Positions 1 through 7,769 of a stretch of 31,021 nt of DNA are shown in pieces. This DNA is from Gemmatimonadota bacterium. Lineage in GTDB: Bacteria; Latescibacterota; UBA2968; UBA8231. Each line of letters begins with the position of its first letter. Within the stretch, counting starts at the first letter, position 1. A model generated the notes under the pieces. It was not told where the DNA came from, searched no databases, and saw only the letters and a list, made by a program, of their open reading frames with translations. The stretch is taken from positions 1 through 31,021 of the forward strand of contig JAPPEF010000343.1 of NCBI GenBank assembly GCA_028875335.1, given 5' to 3'. The translations under genes were made by a program, and so were the position numbers.

Positions 1-1172
1 GAGTCGTACTAGAGCGCTCGAAAATCGCCGAGGACCTACTCGAAACCATGGCCCAACTCTGCGGCAGCTTGGGCGGGGGACTGGGGATTTCGGTTTGCCT
101 CGTCGGAGGTCTGTTGGCAGCCTCCACCGGCATCGTCGGCGCAACGGTCGTCACCATGGGCCTCATTTCGCTGCCGGCCATGCTCAAACGCGCGTACTCC
201 CCAGCGGTTTCCACCGGCATCATCTGTGCTTCGGGGACGCTGGGCCAGATCATCCCGCCCAGTATTGTGCTAGTCATTCTCGGCGACGTGGTCTCCTCGG
301 CGTACCAGCAGGCCCAACTCAAAATGGGCAATTTCGCCCCGGTCTCCGTGTCGGTCGGCGACCTCTTTATGGGCGCGCTAGTGCCCGGTGTCGTGCTGAT
401 GGGCCTCTATATCCTCTATATAATCGGCCTCGGCCTCCTCAAGCCTGCTACCGTGCCGGCTGTGCCAGCCGAAGAGCGCGCACAAATTCTCAGTGCGGCC
501 TTCCTCCGCCGCCTCGGCGCGGCCCTTGTCCCGCCCCTAGTCCTCATCTGCGGGGTCCTCGGCTCTATCCTCTTCGGAGTGGCCACGCCGACCGAGGCGG
601 CTTCGGTCGGCGCGGTCGGTGCCATACTCTTATCGCTGGCTAAAGGACATTTCAACCGCACCACGCTCAAAGAAGTCATGCGCACCACCACCGAGATCAA
701 CGCCATGGTCTTTATCATCCTCATCGGCGCGAGCGTGTTTTCGCTGGTCTTTCGCGGCTACGGGGGCGATGAAGCAGTCGAGAGCTTTCTGACCCATGAG
801 GCAACCGGCGGCGTGCTCGGCTCTTTTGCGCTGGTGATGGCCGTGATGTTTTTGCTCGGCTTTTTTCTCGACTTCTTCGAGATCATCTTCGTCGTCGTCC
901 CCATCGTCGGCCCGATCCTCTTGACGATGGGCCTAGATCCAGTGTGGTTGGGCGTGATGATCGCCTTGAATTTGCAGACCTCTTTTCTCACGCCCCCGTT
1001 TGGCTTCTCGCTCTTTTACTTGCGCGGCGTCGCCCCTCCTGAGATCAGCACGCCGCAGATCTACCGGGGGGTCGTGCCCTTTATCGCGATTCAGGTGCTA
1101 CTGTTAGTAGGGCTATGGTTTGTGCCGGAACTGGCTACGTATCTGCCGGCGAAGGTGTTCGGGCGGGGATAA
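1..1172 (+). CDS. dctM: TRAP transporter large permease (DctM family), 5' end outside window
   Basis: This is the large, channel-forming membrane subunit of a tripartite ATP-independent periplasmic transporter. Such systems import organic acids or sugar acids with a periplasmic binding protein and a small DctQ subunit. The frame is open from base 3, giving VVLERSKIAEDLLETM before the first internal ATG at 48, so the true start lies upstream. About 389 residues are visible, against roughly 420-460 for the family. Many long hydrophobic segments are present, with the typical DctM stretch SGTLGQIIPPSIVLVILGD near the front and LNLQTSFLTPPFGFSLFYL near the end. The DctQ and binding-protein partners must lie outside the window. 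The substrate cannot be told from this subunit. The family call is secure. Confidence 0.95.
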   Translation, partial: VVLERSKIAEDLLETMAQLCGSLGGGLGISVCLVGGLLAASTGIVGATVVTMGLISLPAMLKRAYSPAVSTGIICASGTLGQIIPPSIVLVILGDVVSSAYQQAQLKMGNFAPVSVSVGDLFMGALVPGVVLMGLYILYIIGLGLLKPATVPAVPAEERAQILSAAFLRRLGAALVPPLVLICGVLGSILFGVATPTEAASVGAVGAILLSLAKGHFNRTTLKEVMRTTTEINAMVFIILIGASVFSLVFRGYGGDEAVESFLTHEATGGVLGSFALVMAVMFLLGFFLDFFEIIFVVVPIVGPILLTMGLDPVWLGVMIALNLQTSFLTPPFGFSLFYLRGVAPPEISTPQIYRGVVPFIAIQVLLLVGLWFVPELATYLPAKVFGRG

Positions 1173-1196
1173 GGCTTGGTGGGGTTGCCTCGTCGG

Positions 1197-1210
1197 CGAC
1201 CATTTGGTCG
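1197..1210. promoter_or_regulatory. Distal palindromic activator site (predicted UAS 1)
   Basis: The sequence CGACCATTTGGTCG is a perfect dyad of CGACCA and TGGTCG with a 2-bp centre, followed by AATT. An equivalent dyad with centre AA lies 90 bp downstream, also followed by AATT. Its centre is about 190 bp upstream of the -12 GC of the sigma-54 promoter at 1381-1397. That is the usual range for enhancer sites of NtrC-family activators. Binding by the activator encoded at 4372-5718 is inferred. Confidence 0.6.
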
Positions 1211-1286
1211 AATTGCTGGCTTTAGTCGAATGCGTTATAAATCAAACAAAAACAATAAATTATTCTACATAAACGATTGCCCATTT

Positions 1287-1300
1287 CGACCAAATGGTCG
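1287..1300. promoter_or_regulatory. Proximal palindromic activator site (predicted UAS 2)
   Basis: CGACCAAATGGTCG repeats the dyad at 1197-1210. With flanking bases, the two sites also form a 16-bp perfect inverted repeat (1197-1212 against 1285-1300). The site is centred about 100 bp upstream of the sigma-54 -12 element. An AT-rich tract (about 1357-1378) separates it from the promoter and could allow bending. The alternative reading is terminal inverted repeats of a 104-bp miniature element, but the promoter context favours paired enhancer sites. Confidence 0.6.
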
Positions 1301-1380
1301 AATTCGCCGCACCAAGTCTTTGCAACGCCGCGGGGCTTTGCCCACTGTAAAACGGCATTTTTGGTAAAAAATTTTCTAAC

Positions 1381-1397
1381 TTGGCACACATGTTGCT
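1381..1397 (+). promoter_or_regulatory. Sigma-54 (RpoN) promoter, -24/-12 elements
   Basis: TTGGCACACATGTTGCT matches the sigma-54 consensus TGGCACG-N4-TTGCW at every specified position except one (A in place of the final G of the -24 box). The spacing between the invariant GG (1383-1384) and GC (1395-1396) is the required 10 bp. Transcription should start near 1408, giving a leader of about 55 nt before the GTG at 1463. Only an AAA+ activator can open such a promoter, and one is encoded 3 kb away. Confidence 0.85.
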
Positions 1398-1462
1398 CTA
1401 ATACAGTGCGACTCGACAGTGCACGTTGAGCATCACACTCATCTCATGCAAGGAGGAGCATC

Positions 1463-2374
1463 GTGAAGACAACATGGGTCATCGCAGCCGCGCTACTGTT
1501 GATAACCGCGGCGGCTATGGACACCTCGGCAAAAGGCTGGGGAGGCAAGCGGGGATTCCACGGGCACGGTAAGAAAAGCGGACACAAGGGTTCGTTGGTC
1601 GAGCAACTCGGCCTGACCGAAGACCAGCAAGCCCAGCTCCAGACTCTCAAAGAGGACATCCGCGAGCAGGGGCAGGCTCTCGGCGAACAGTATCGCACCG
1701 ACTTCGAGGCCATTCTAACCGACGAGCAGCGGGAAACCCTCGAAGACCTCAAGAACCCGCTCGGCTTGACCGACGAGCAGCGCGAGCAGATCGGGGACCT
1801 CAAAGACCAGGACCTCACCAAAGAAGAATTCCGCACCAGCTTTGAAGCCATCCTAACCGACGAGCAGATCCAAATCCTTGAAGAACGCAAAGCCAATCGA
1901 TCCGACCGACCCGGCCTCGGCCTGACCGACGACCAAAAGACGCAGATCCAAGACCTCAAAGACCAGGACCTGACTAAAGAAGAATTCCGCACCAGCTTTG
2001 AGGCCATCCTAACCGACGAGCAGATCCAAACCCTCGAAGAACGCAAGGCCAATCGCGGCAAGCACGGCAAACGAGGCAAGCACGGAAACTCACTGGTCGA
2101 ACAACTCGGCTTGACCGAAGATCAGCAGACGCAGATCCAAACCCTCATAGAGGCCCTAAACGAGCAGAGGAAAGCCCTCCGCGAAGAGTACTGGACCGAC
2201 TTTGAGGCTATTCTGACCGCCGACCAACTCGCAACACTCGAAGAAATCAAGACCAATCGCGGCAGCCATTGGAAGGGCAACGAAGAAGAGACGAGCGAGG
2301 CTGCGGCTGCGGGCAAAGTTGCAGCCGTCGAGGAGACGAGTTGGGGCCGCGTCAAGGACTCCTTCGGCCAGTAG
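1463..2374 (+). CDS. Periplasmic LTxxQ-repeat protein (ZraP/Spy/CpxP-like), four tandem units
   Basis: Proteins with paired LTxxQ motifs (Spy, CpxP, ZraP) are small periplasmic chaperone or metal-stress proteins. This one starts with a Sec signal peptide (about residues 1-23). It has eight LTxxQ motifs at residues 51, 85, 102, 131, 154, 183, 217 and 251, making four helical units where the known proteins have one. Gly/His/Lys-rich stretches near residues 25-43 and 199-208 could bind metal, as ZraP's N-terminus does. At 303 aa it is about twice the usual length. The GTG start is chosen because AGGAGGAG lies just upstream (1451-1458). It is the first gene after a sigma-54 promoter and is followed by two envelope genes. 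The function as chaperone or metal buffer is inferred from the motif only. Confidence 0.8.
   Translation: MKTTWVIAAALLLITAAAMDTSAKGWGGKRGFHGHGKKSGHKGSLVEQLGLTEDQQAQLQTLKEDIREQGQALGEQYRTDFEAILTDEQRETLEDLKNPLGLTDEQREQIGDLKDQDLTKEEFRTSFEAILTDEQIQILEERKANRSDRPGLGLTDDQKTQIQDLKDQDLTKEEFRTSFEAILTDEQIQTLEERKANRGKHGKRGKHGNSLVEQLGLTEDQQTQIQTLIEALNEQRKALREEYWTDFEAILTADQLATLEEIKTNRGSHWKGNEEETSEAAAAGKVAAVEETSWGRVKDSFGQ
1766..2077 (+). repeat. 156-bp tandem duplication inside the LTxxQ gene
   Basis: Two 52-codon units, residues 102-153 and 154-205, are nearly identical in DNA and protein (for example DLKDQDLTKEEFRTSFEAI in both). The first and last LTxxQ units are more diverged. This indicates a recent in-frame unit duplication. 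Confidence 0.85.
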
Positions 2375-2382
2375 AACGTCAA

Positions 2383-2428
2383 AAGCAACAGACCGCGCTC
2401 GGCAGTTTCCGTGCGCGGTCTGTTGCTT
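2383..2428 (+). other. Strong intergenic RNA hairpin, 16-bp perfect stem
   Basis: AAGCAACAGACCGCGC (2383-2398) pairs perfectly with 2413-2428 around a 14-nt loop. It starts 9 nt after the stop of the LTxxQ gene. No T-tract follows, so it is unlikely to be a simple Rho-independent terminator. It is better placed as a 3'-stabilising or attenuating hairpin that would let the first gene be expressed more than the next two. Confidence 0.7.
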
Positions 2429-2446
2429 GCGAACACTGAGAAAAAC

Positions 2447-3151
2447 ATGGTCGTCATCGCTATCGTCGCCAGCGCCCTGCTGGCCTGTCCCGTTCACGCC
2501 CAATCCGGGCCGCCAGAGAAAAGTGCGTCCCCTGCGCCCATTGTCGGCTATGTCGATGCTGACCGCGACGGCATAAACGACCGCTTCCGCGACCAAGACG
2601 GCGACGGCGTAAACGACCTAAACGGCCAGCCTTATCCCCACCACTTCCCCTTTTTAGACGAAGACGAAGACGGCGTAAACGACCGCTTCCGCGATCAAGA
2701 CGGCGACGGCGTAAACGACCTCGACGGCCGCTTCCGCGACCAAGACGGCGACGGCTTCATCGACAATGTCGTCGATTTCAATGGCGACCGCTTAAACGAC
2801 ATCACCGGTGCAAAGTACGGCCCGCATGGGCTGCTGGGCTATCGCTTTGGGCGCATCTTTGAAGAGCGTCGGCACCAAGTCAAGCAATTCCGCGACGCCG
2901 ATGGCGACGGCATGCACGACCCGCTCAAGCGGCTGCACCAGCGACTGCACGCTCAAAAACGGCGGATGGACTTCTTCCTGGACGAGGACGGCGACGGCAT
3001 TGACGACGCCCGCCTGTTGCGCCGCCTCTTGCGGCACCCGAACGAGCGAGGACGAGACCTCGCCCCCAAACGCCTAGAGCACCGCCGCGTACCCTTGCAT
3101 TTCAAAAAAGACGATCCCCGGCAGCGCAAAAAGCAGAAGGGACGCAAATGA
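2447..3151 (+). CDS. Secreted protein with DxDxDG calcium-type repeats (TSP3/EF-hand-like)
   Basis: After a signal peptide (MVVIAIVASALLACPVHAQ), the 234-aa product carries about eight Asp-rich motifs. These include DADRDGIND, DQDGDGVND, DEDEDGVND, DQDGDGFID, DADGDGMHD and DEDGDGIDD. Such motifs are typical of thrombospondin type-3 or dockerin/EF-hand calcium loops. The C-terminal part is strongly basic and ends KKQKGRK, so acidic and basic halves are separated. ATG 2447 is preferred over the in-frame GTG at 2411, which lies inside the hairpin loop. No strong ribosome site is visible for either start. The stop overlaps the next start (ATGA at 3148). Several motif-coding stretches are near-identical in DNA, indicating repeat expansion. 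A periplasmic or surface calcium-binding role is inferred. Confidence 0.75.
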   Translation: MVVIAIVASALLACPVHAQSGPPEKSASPAPIVGYVDADRDGINDRFRDQDGDGVNDLNGQPYPHHFPFLDEDEDGVNDRFRDQDGDGVNDLDGRFRDQDGDGFIDNVVDFNGDRLNDITGAKYGPHGLLGYRFGRIFEERRHQVKQFRDADGDGMHDPLKRLHQRLHAQKRRMDFFLDEDGDGIDDARLLRRLLRHPNERGRDLAPKRLEHRRVPLHFKKDDPRQRKKQKGRK

Positions 3152-4326
3152 GGTACTTACTGACCTGTCTAGTCGCGCTGATTTCCGCAGCCGAGGCTCA
3201 AGTCGCCCTCAACGCCGACCTGTATGCCACCTATACGGACAATGTTTTCCTCACAGCCAGCCAGCGCGGCGACCTAATGCAGTCGGCCTATATCGACTTC
3301 GATTACCAGTTCGACACAGACTTGAGCTTGTACTACTCGGGCAACGCCAACGTATTCAGCAAAAACGCCGACCTCTTCAACCATTTGCACAGCTTTGGCG
3401 CAAGCTATGCGCGCCCCTTGGGAGCGGTGGGCCTGTTCTTTTCTGATGTCTCACTGAGCCTGCGCTTGGACCGCCCGCTTTACTCCTACCGCGACTTTGC
3501 CGCTGGCCGAGCCCTCGCCAGCTTCGAGCCATATCTGCACCCAGCGCTTATCACTCGCCTAGACTATACCTTCAGCTACCAAAACTTTCTCAACGCCGCT
3601 GACTACAGTTACCGCGAACAGCATCTCGACGCTCAGCTAACCCATTACCTGCCCACCCGCACCACCTTGCAGTTAAACGGCGAGTTGGGCCTTAAATCCT
3701 ATCTGCAAGAAACAGCCCAGCCCAGCCGCAATCCGTTCCTATGGGGCACCCGCCTCAAAGCCGGTCAATCCCTAGGGCCCAACCTCGGATTACAGCTAGC
3801 GTGGCACCACCAAGACATCCTCGCCGGCCAGAGCCGCTATGCTGATTGGTACTGGTACGACCCGAACGAAATCTTCGACGAGGTCTACAAGACTAAGGCA
3901 AAATCCAAGGCGTATTGGTACGATCCAGACGAATTCTACAAGGCTCTGCCGACGTCTCAGGCGTACTGGTACGATCCAGACGAACTCTTTGAAGACCGCT
4001 ACAGCTATAGCGGGGATCAATGGAGTGCTACTCTGAAGTACTTGGCTCCGTTAAACTGCGAGCTAGCGGCCTCCTTCCATCGGGAAAGCCGCCTCTACGG
4101 CCAGAGGCCAGCCTACGATCTCGCCGGAGTTTTCACGGGGGAATCCACTACGGAAACGCGCCGCACCGCGCGCTTGGGGCTAGCGCGCGCATTCTACCTA
4201 GACAGCACCCCGTTCCGAGAAATGGCCCTCGAATTGGAGTGGCTCTACCGCTCAGTGGTGTCCAACGACGCATTCTACGACGCAGACGCCCATGCGTACT
4301 CCGCAGGCGTCCAATTCGGCTTCTGA
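3148..4326 (+). CDS. Outer-membrane beta-barrel protein with YWYDPDE repeats
   Basis: The 392-aa product has a signal peptide (about residues 1-18, cut near AEA/Q). It is then a long series of alternating aromatic/polar beta-strand-like segments ending in Phe (AYSAGVQFGF), as in outer-membrane barrels. A loop-like insertion carries three copies of YWYDPxE at residues 235, 256 and 273. Their DNA is very similar, so the insertion grew by local duplication. The start overlaps the previous stop by 4 bp, implying translational coupling. It is the last gene before a bidirectional hairpin. I do not recognise a specific porin family. An outer-membrane partner for the two periplasmic proteins upstream is inferred from operon position. 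Confidence 0.7.
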   Translation: MRYLLTCLVALISAAEAQVALNADLYATYTDNVFLTASQRGDLMQSAYIDFDYQFDTDLSLYYSGNANVFSKNADLFNHLHSFGASYARPLGAVGLFFSDVSLSLRLDRPLYSYRDFAAGRALASFEPYLHPALITRLDYTFSYQNFLNAADYSYREQHLDAQLTHYLPTRTTLQLNGELGLKSYLQETAQPSRNPFLWGTRLKAGQSLGPNLGLQLAWHHQDILAGQSRYADWYWYDPNEIFDEVYKTKAKSKAYWYDPDEFYKALPTSQAYWYDPDELFEDRYSYSGDQWSATLKYLAPLNCELAASFHRESRLYGQRPAYDLAGVFTGESTTETRRTARLGLARAFYLDSTPFREMALELEWLYRSVVSNDAFYDADAHAYSAGVQFGF

Positions 4327-4344
4327 AGAGGGCGGTCGAATTGT

Positions 4345-4375
4345 GTAGGGGGGCGGTTTGTAAACCGCCCCCTAC
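4345..4375. terminator. Bidirectional hairpin between convergent operons
   Basis: A 14-bp GC-rich stem (GTAGGGGG-CGGTTT against AAACCGCCCCCTAC, one bulged G) with a 2-nt loop sits between the barrel gene stop (4326) and the activator gene. The activator's stop codon (4372-4374) lies inside the right arm. The stem is followed by a short T-containing run on the plus strand (TTTAA). Its form also resembles dispersed repeats of the type GTAGGGG...CCCCTAC, so it may have genomic copies. Confidence 0.7.
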
Positions 4376-5718
4376 TTTAACCCGTATTTCTTCAGCTTGT
4401 AGCGCAGGTTGCGCTCGGTCAGCCCCAGCAGTTCGGCGGCGCGACTCTGGACGCCGCTGGCCCGCTCCAAGGCTTGAGCAATGGCCGTCTTTTCCAGTTC
4501 CTCCACTTGCGCGGGCAAGGTATCTGCAACCGGCGCAGGGGCTGCTTTTTGCACTTCGACCGGCAGGTCCGCCCGCGTCACCACCTCACCACGAGCCATG
4601 ACTACTGCGCGCTCGACGATATTTTGCAACTCGCGCACATTGCCGGGATATGCGTAGCGCGTCAGCAGATCCAACGCCTCTTTGGAAATCTCGCCAATAG
4701 CCTTGCCATTTTCCTCGGCGTAGCGGGCGAGAAAGTGATCCACGAGCAGCGGAATATCGCTCTTGCGCTGTCGCAACGGCGGCAACTCCACCGCGACGAC
4801 ATTGAGCCGATAAAACAAATCCTCGCGGAACCCCCCTTGCGCAACCAGCGCCTCCAAATCGCGATTTGTCGCCCCGATCAGCCGCACATCGACCTCGATC
4901 TCAACGCCGCTGCCGACCCGTTCGATCTTGCGCTCCTGCAAGACCCGCAAAAGTTTGACCTGCACGTCGAGGGGGATTTCGGCCAATTCGTCGAGGAACA
5001 GAGTGCCACCGTCGGCCTGCTCAAAGCGCCCGACGCGCCGGGCATCGGCCCCAGTAAAAGCGCCCTTCTCGTGCCCGAACAACTCGCTCTCGATCAAGCC
5101 CTTGTTGAGGGCAGCGCAGTTGACGGCCACAAAGGGGTGGTCGGCCCGGGGACTGGCCTCGTGTACTGCACGCGCCATCAGCTCTTTGCCAGTGCCCGAC
5201 TCGCCGCGCAACAGCACAGTCGCCCGGCTCGGCGCGGCTCGCGCCACCACGTTGAGGGCCTCTTCTATGGCCGGCGAGCAGCCCATAATGCCGCCAAATG
5301 ACACCCGCTCCCTGATCTGCTCGCGGAGAAGTTCGTTCTCTGAGATGCGATGCCGCTGCTCCAAGGCGCGATCGACGATCCGGTCGAGCACATCGAGATC
5401 TATCGGCTTTTGCAGGTAGTAGAAAGCCCCTCCCTGCATGGCGTCAACAGCTCCATCGACCGTTCCAAAAGCCGTCGCCATCACCACCCCGATAGCGGGG
5501 TTGATATCGCGGGCGGCGGCCAGCACCCCCATCCCATCCAACTCCGGCATCCGCAAATCCGTGATGACCAGATCGACCCCGTGGTCCTGCAATAAGGTCA
5601 ATCCCTCTCGTCCGTTAGCGGCCTGTAAGACCACAAAACCCCGCTTGCGCAAATAGCCGCCCACAGCCTCGCGCTGAGCAGCCTCGTCGTCGATTATCAG
5701 AATGATCTCTCCAGCCAT
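4372..5718 (-). CDS. Sigma-54-dependent response regulator (NtrC/ZraR family)
   Basis: This 448-aa activator has the complete NtrC architecture. The receiver domain (about 1-120) has acidic D10/D11, phospho-acceptor D54, T82 and K104. The AAA+ domain (about 142-375) has Walker A GESGTGKE (172-179), the sigma-54-contacting GAFTGA (219-224), Walker B TLFLDE (239-244) and an arginine-finger region FREDLFYRL. A Fis-type helix-turn-helix (about 405-446) ends RNLRYKLKKYGLK. All key residues are intact. The start is ATG 5718, one nt after the kinase stop, with AGGGG upstream. A longer in-frame extension would run into the kinase gene. It should bind paired palindromes and activate the sigma-54 promoter at 1381. 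That link is inferred from proximity and from the ZraPSR parallel. Confidence 0.93.
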   Translation of the reverse strand: MAGEIILIIDDEAAQREAVGGYLRKRGFVVLQAANGREGLTLLQDHGVDLVITDLRMPELDGMGVLAAARDINPAIGVVMATAFGTVDGAVDAMQGGAFYYLQKPIDLDVLDRIVDRALEQRHRISENELLREQIRERVSFGGIMGCSPAIEEALNVVARAAPSRATVLLRGESGTGKELMARAVHEASPRADHPFVAVNCAALNKGLIESELFGHEKGAFTGADARRVGRFEQADGGTLFLDELAEIPLDVQVKLLRVLQERKIERVGSGVEIEVDVRLIGATNRDLEALVAQGGFREDLFYRLNVVAVELPPLRQRKSDIPLLVDHFLARYAEENGKAIGEISKEALDLLTRYAYPGNVRELQNIVERAVVMARGEVVTRADLPVEVQKAAPAPVADTLPAQVEELEKTAIAQALERASGVQSRAAELLGLTERNLRYKLKKYGLK

Positions 5719-5719
5719 T

Positions 5720-7732
5720 TCAAAATCCCCTCGGCAGTAGAATGACAAATCGCGCGCCCGCGCTGCGATCACTCTGCACTTCAACGCGCCCTCCATGTTC
5801 TGAGACGATGCGATGCACCAAGCTCAAACCCAACCCCGCGCCCGCGGCCTTGGTCGTAAAATACAGGTCGAATATCCGCTCGACATCTTCGGCCGGAATG
5901 CCCGAGCCAGTGTCAGCCACGCCGATCTCCACCCATCCCTCGGGCAGCGACCGGGCCGCTAGCCGGATGAGCCCCTCGTCCGTAGCTTCCACTGCATTGA
6001 CCAACAAGTTGAGCAACGCCTGATGTAGTTGATCCGCATCGACTTGGGCTTCGCCTACGCCGGCAAAATCCCGCTCCAGTCGCAGCCCAGCGGCGAGCAT
6101 TTGCGGTTCGACCGTCTCAGCCGCCCGCTCCAAGATTGACGTCAGCTCTACACGCGTCTTGGCAAGCGCGGGCGGGCGCGCCAGCTCCAAAAACTGCTGG
6201 ATAATGCGATTGACCCGCTCGACCTCGCCAGCTACTACTTGGGTTAGCTGACGGTATTCGCCCTCGTCTGCGCGCGGCGTAAACTCGCGCCGCAGCCGCT
6301 GCACGATCACACTGATGGCATTGAGTGGGTTGCGCACTTCGTGGGCCACGCCCGAGGCCAGTGCCCCCATGGAGGCCAAGCGGTCTCGTCGCCGGAGATC
6401 GGCCTCCAGCGCCACCTTCTCGCTCAGATCCTGGATCACCAAGACGATGGTCTCCACCTCGCCGCTGGCATTGTACACCTGTGCGCTCGACAGCGACAGG
6501 GTCCGCTCGCGGCCTTGAACATCCGTAAAACGACAGGCTAAGCCCATCAGTTCCTCGCCGGCCAAGGCCCTATCCACGGCCTCGTGCGGCCATACATCGC
6601 GCAGGTGCTGTCCCCGCACCTGCTCACCCTCGACCCCGAACAATGCCTCGGCCGCTTGGTTGAAGACTTCAATGATCCCAGCCGGATCCGTGGCCACCAC
6701 CGCGTCCGTCATCTGCGCCAAGATGCGGCTGCTATAGGTCTGTATGTTCGCGTACGCATCGCTGAGCAGGGCCAAATTCTGCCGCACAATTACTGCCCCG
6801 GCACCCACGGCACCCAATACCAAAAGCAGAAGCACCAGCAACGCCACTTGCAGCCGCCCGCGCTGCTCCTGTGCTCGGAGTTCGTCGAGCGAGAGGCCGA
6901 TGCGCAAAAGCCCCAGCGTCATCCCTTGGGGCGCGAAGGGAACGACGACCTCAAAGATCTCTTCGTCCTCCAACTCGACCAAGCGCGAAGCGGCCGCATT
7001 GCGCGTCAGGGCCGTCTCGAGAAATGCATCGCCGGCAATGCTTTCGAGTAAGACCAAATCGTGCGAAGCAGCCAACAGGCCCAGCGTGTCCTGCAATGCC
7101 ATGTACACAATGTCTTGGTTGGTGCCGATCTCTTGGATCAGCCGACCAGCACCGGAGCGAATCCGCAGGTGCAAAAGCCGCTCGGCCGCAGCCCGCACAA
7201 TCACCGCGCCTCCATCCCGCATGGCCACGGCCACGGCAAAGAGCTGGTCGTCTAACTCGAACAGCAGCACCTCCTCCGTGCCTCCCAGCAGTGGCTCCAA
7301 CTCCCGCTGCCATTCCACCAGTTCCTCCGCATCGACGACGCCACTCGACGCCACTAGCCGGCCGGTCGCGTCGATCACATCGACTTGGTCGAGGGCGTTG
7401 TCCGCTGCAATCCGCGCCACGAGCGTGTCGGAAAACGACTGTGTCAGCCCCAACTCAGCCAACAGTCGGGCGTTGTCCAGCAGCCGTTCCTCGACCAGCT
7501 CTTCCATATCGCCTTCGGCGCGAAGCACGTTCTCCTCGGCGCGAGAAACCGCTTCGGCCAACGACCGCGCTCCGCGTTCGAGTGTCTCTAAAGTCGATTG
7601 CTGCGCCTGCCGCAAGCCGTAGAGCGCAAAGGCCCCCAACACCAAGGCTAGCACGACAAACAGCAACGCCAGATAACCCGGCCTGAGCGCCGCTAACTTC
7701 CGCACTGGGAATCGCAGCTTAGGCTCGGCCAT
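5720..7732 (-). CDS. Membrane sensor histidine kinase (NtrB/ZraS-type) paired with the sigma-54 activator
   Basis: The 670-aa kinase has a cytoplasmic N-tail, a first membrane helix (about 20-40), a periplasmic sensor domain of about 250 residues (42-293) and a second helix (about 295-316). A PAS domain follows (about 333-440), then HisKA with phospho-acceptor H464 in GVAHEVRNP, and HATPase_c with N579, DTGSGIP (607-613) and GAGLGLSLV (631-639). The periplasmic region is larger than in ZraS and contains no Cys or His cluster that would mark a metal site. It forms an operon with the downstream regulator (1-nt gap). The signal is unknown; an envelope signal is inferred from its presumed targets. 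No clear promoter was seen upstream, where the DNA is a decayed transposon gene. Confidence 0.92.
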   Translation of the reverse strand: MAEPKLRFPVRKLAALRPGYLALLFVVLALVLGAFALYGLRQAQQSTLETLERGARSLAEAVSRAEENVLRAEGDMEELVEERLLDNARLLAELGLTQSFSDTLVARIAADNALDQVDVIDATGRLVASSGVVDAEELVEWQRELEPLLGGTEEVLLFELDDQLFAVAVAMRDGGAVIVRAAAERLLHLRIRSGAGRLIQEIGTNQDIVYMALQDTLGLLAASHDLVLLESIAGDAFLETALTRNAAASRLVELEDEEIFEVVVPFAPQGMTLGLLRIGLSLDELRAQEQRGRLQVALLVLLLLVLGAVGAGAVIVRQNLALLSDAYANIQTYSSRILAQMTDAVVATDPAGIIEVFNQAAEALFGVEGEQVRGQHLRDVWPHEAVDRALAGEELMGLACRFTDVQGRERTLSLSSAQVYNASGEVETIVLVIQDLSEKVALEADLRRRDRLASMGALASGVAHEVRNPLNAISVIVQRLRREFTPRADEGEYRQLTQVVAGEVERVNRIIQQFLELARPPALAKTRVELTSILERAAETVEPQMLAAGLRLERDFAGVGEAQVDADQLHQALLNLLVNAVEATDEGLIRLAARSLPEGWVEIGVADTGSGIPAEDVERIFDLYFTTKAAGAGLGLSLVHRIVSEHGGRVEVQSDRSAGARFVILLPRGF

Positions 7733-7769
7733 CCCGCCTTCTATGCTCCTCAGCTATGTGATTGCTCCG

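Noticed and set aside
1197..1300. A 104-bp miniature transposable element with 16-bp terminal inverted repeats
   Set aside because: Each end is itself a palindrome, no target duplication is seen, and the distance to a sigma-54 promoter explains them better. A genome-wide copy search would decide.
1176..1367. A 63-codon open frame across the region between the TRAP permease and the LTxxQ gene
   Set aside because: No ribosome site, no family resemblance, and it runs through both regulatory palindromes.
1381..1404. A sigma-70 reading of TTGGCA and TAATAC before the LTxxQ gene
   Set aside because: The spacer would be only 12 bp, while the same bases fit sigma-54 exactly.
2411..2413. A GTG start at 2411 for the calcium-repeat protein
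   Set aside because: It sits in the loop of a strong hairpin and gives a poor signal peptide start; ATG 2447 begins the hydrophobic signal directly.
4474..5301. A 275-codon plus-strand frame
   Set aside because: It is the antisense shadow of the NtrC-family regulator, whose motifs are intact on the minus strand.
6744..7622. A 292-codon plus-strand frame, Ser-rich
   Set aside because: It is the antisense shadow of the histidine kinase with the low-complexity composition typical of shadows.
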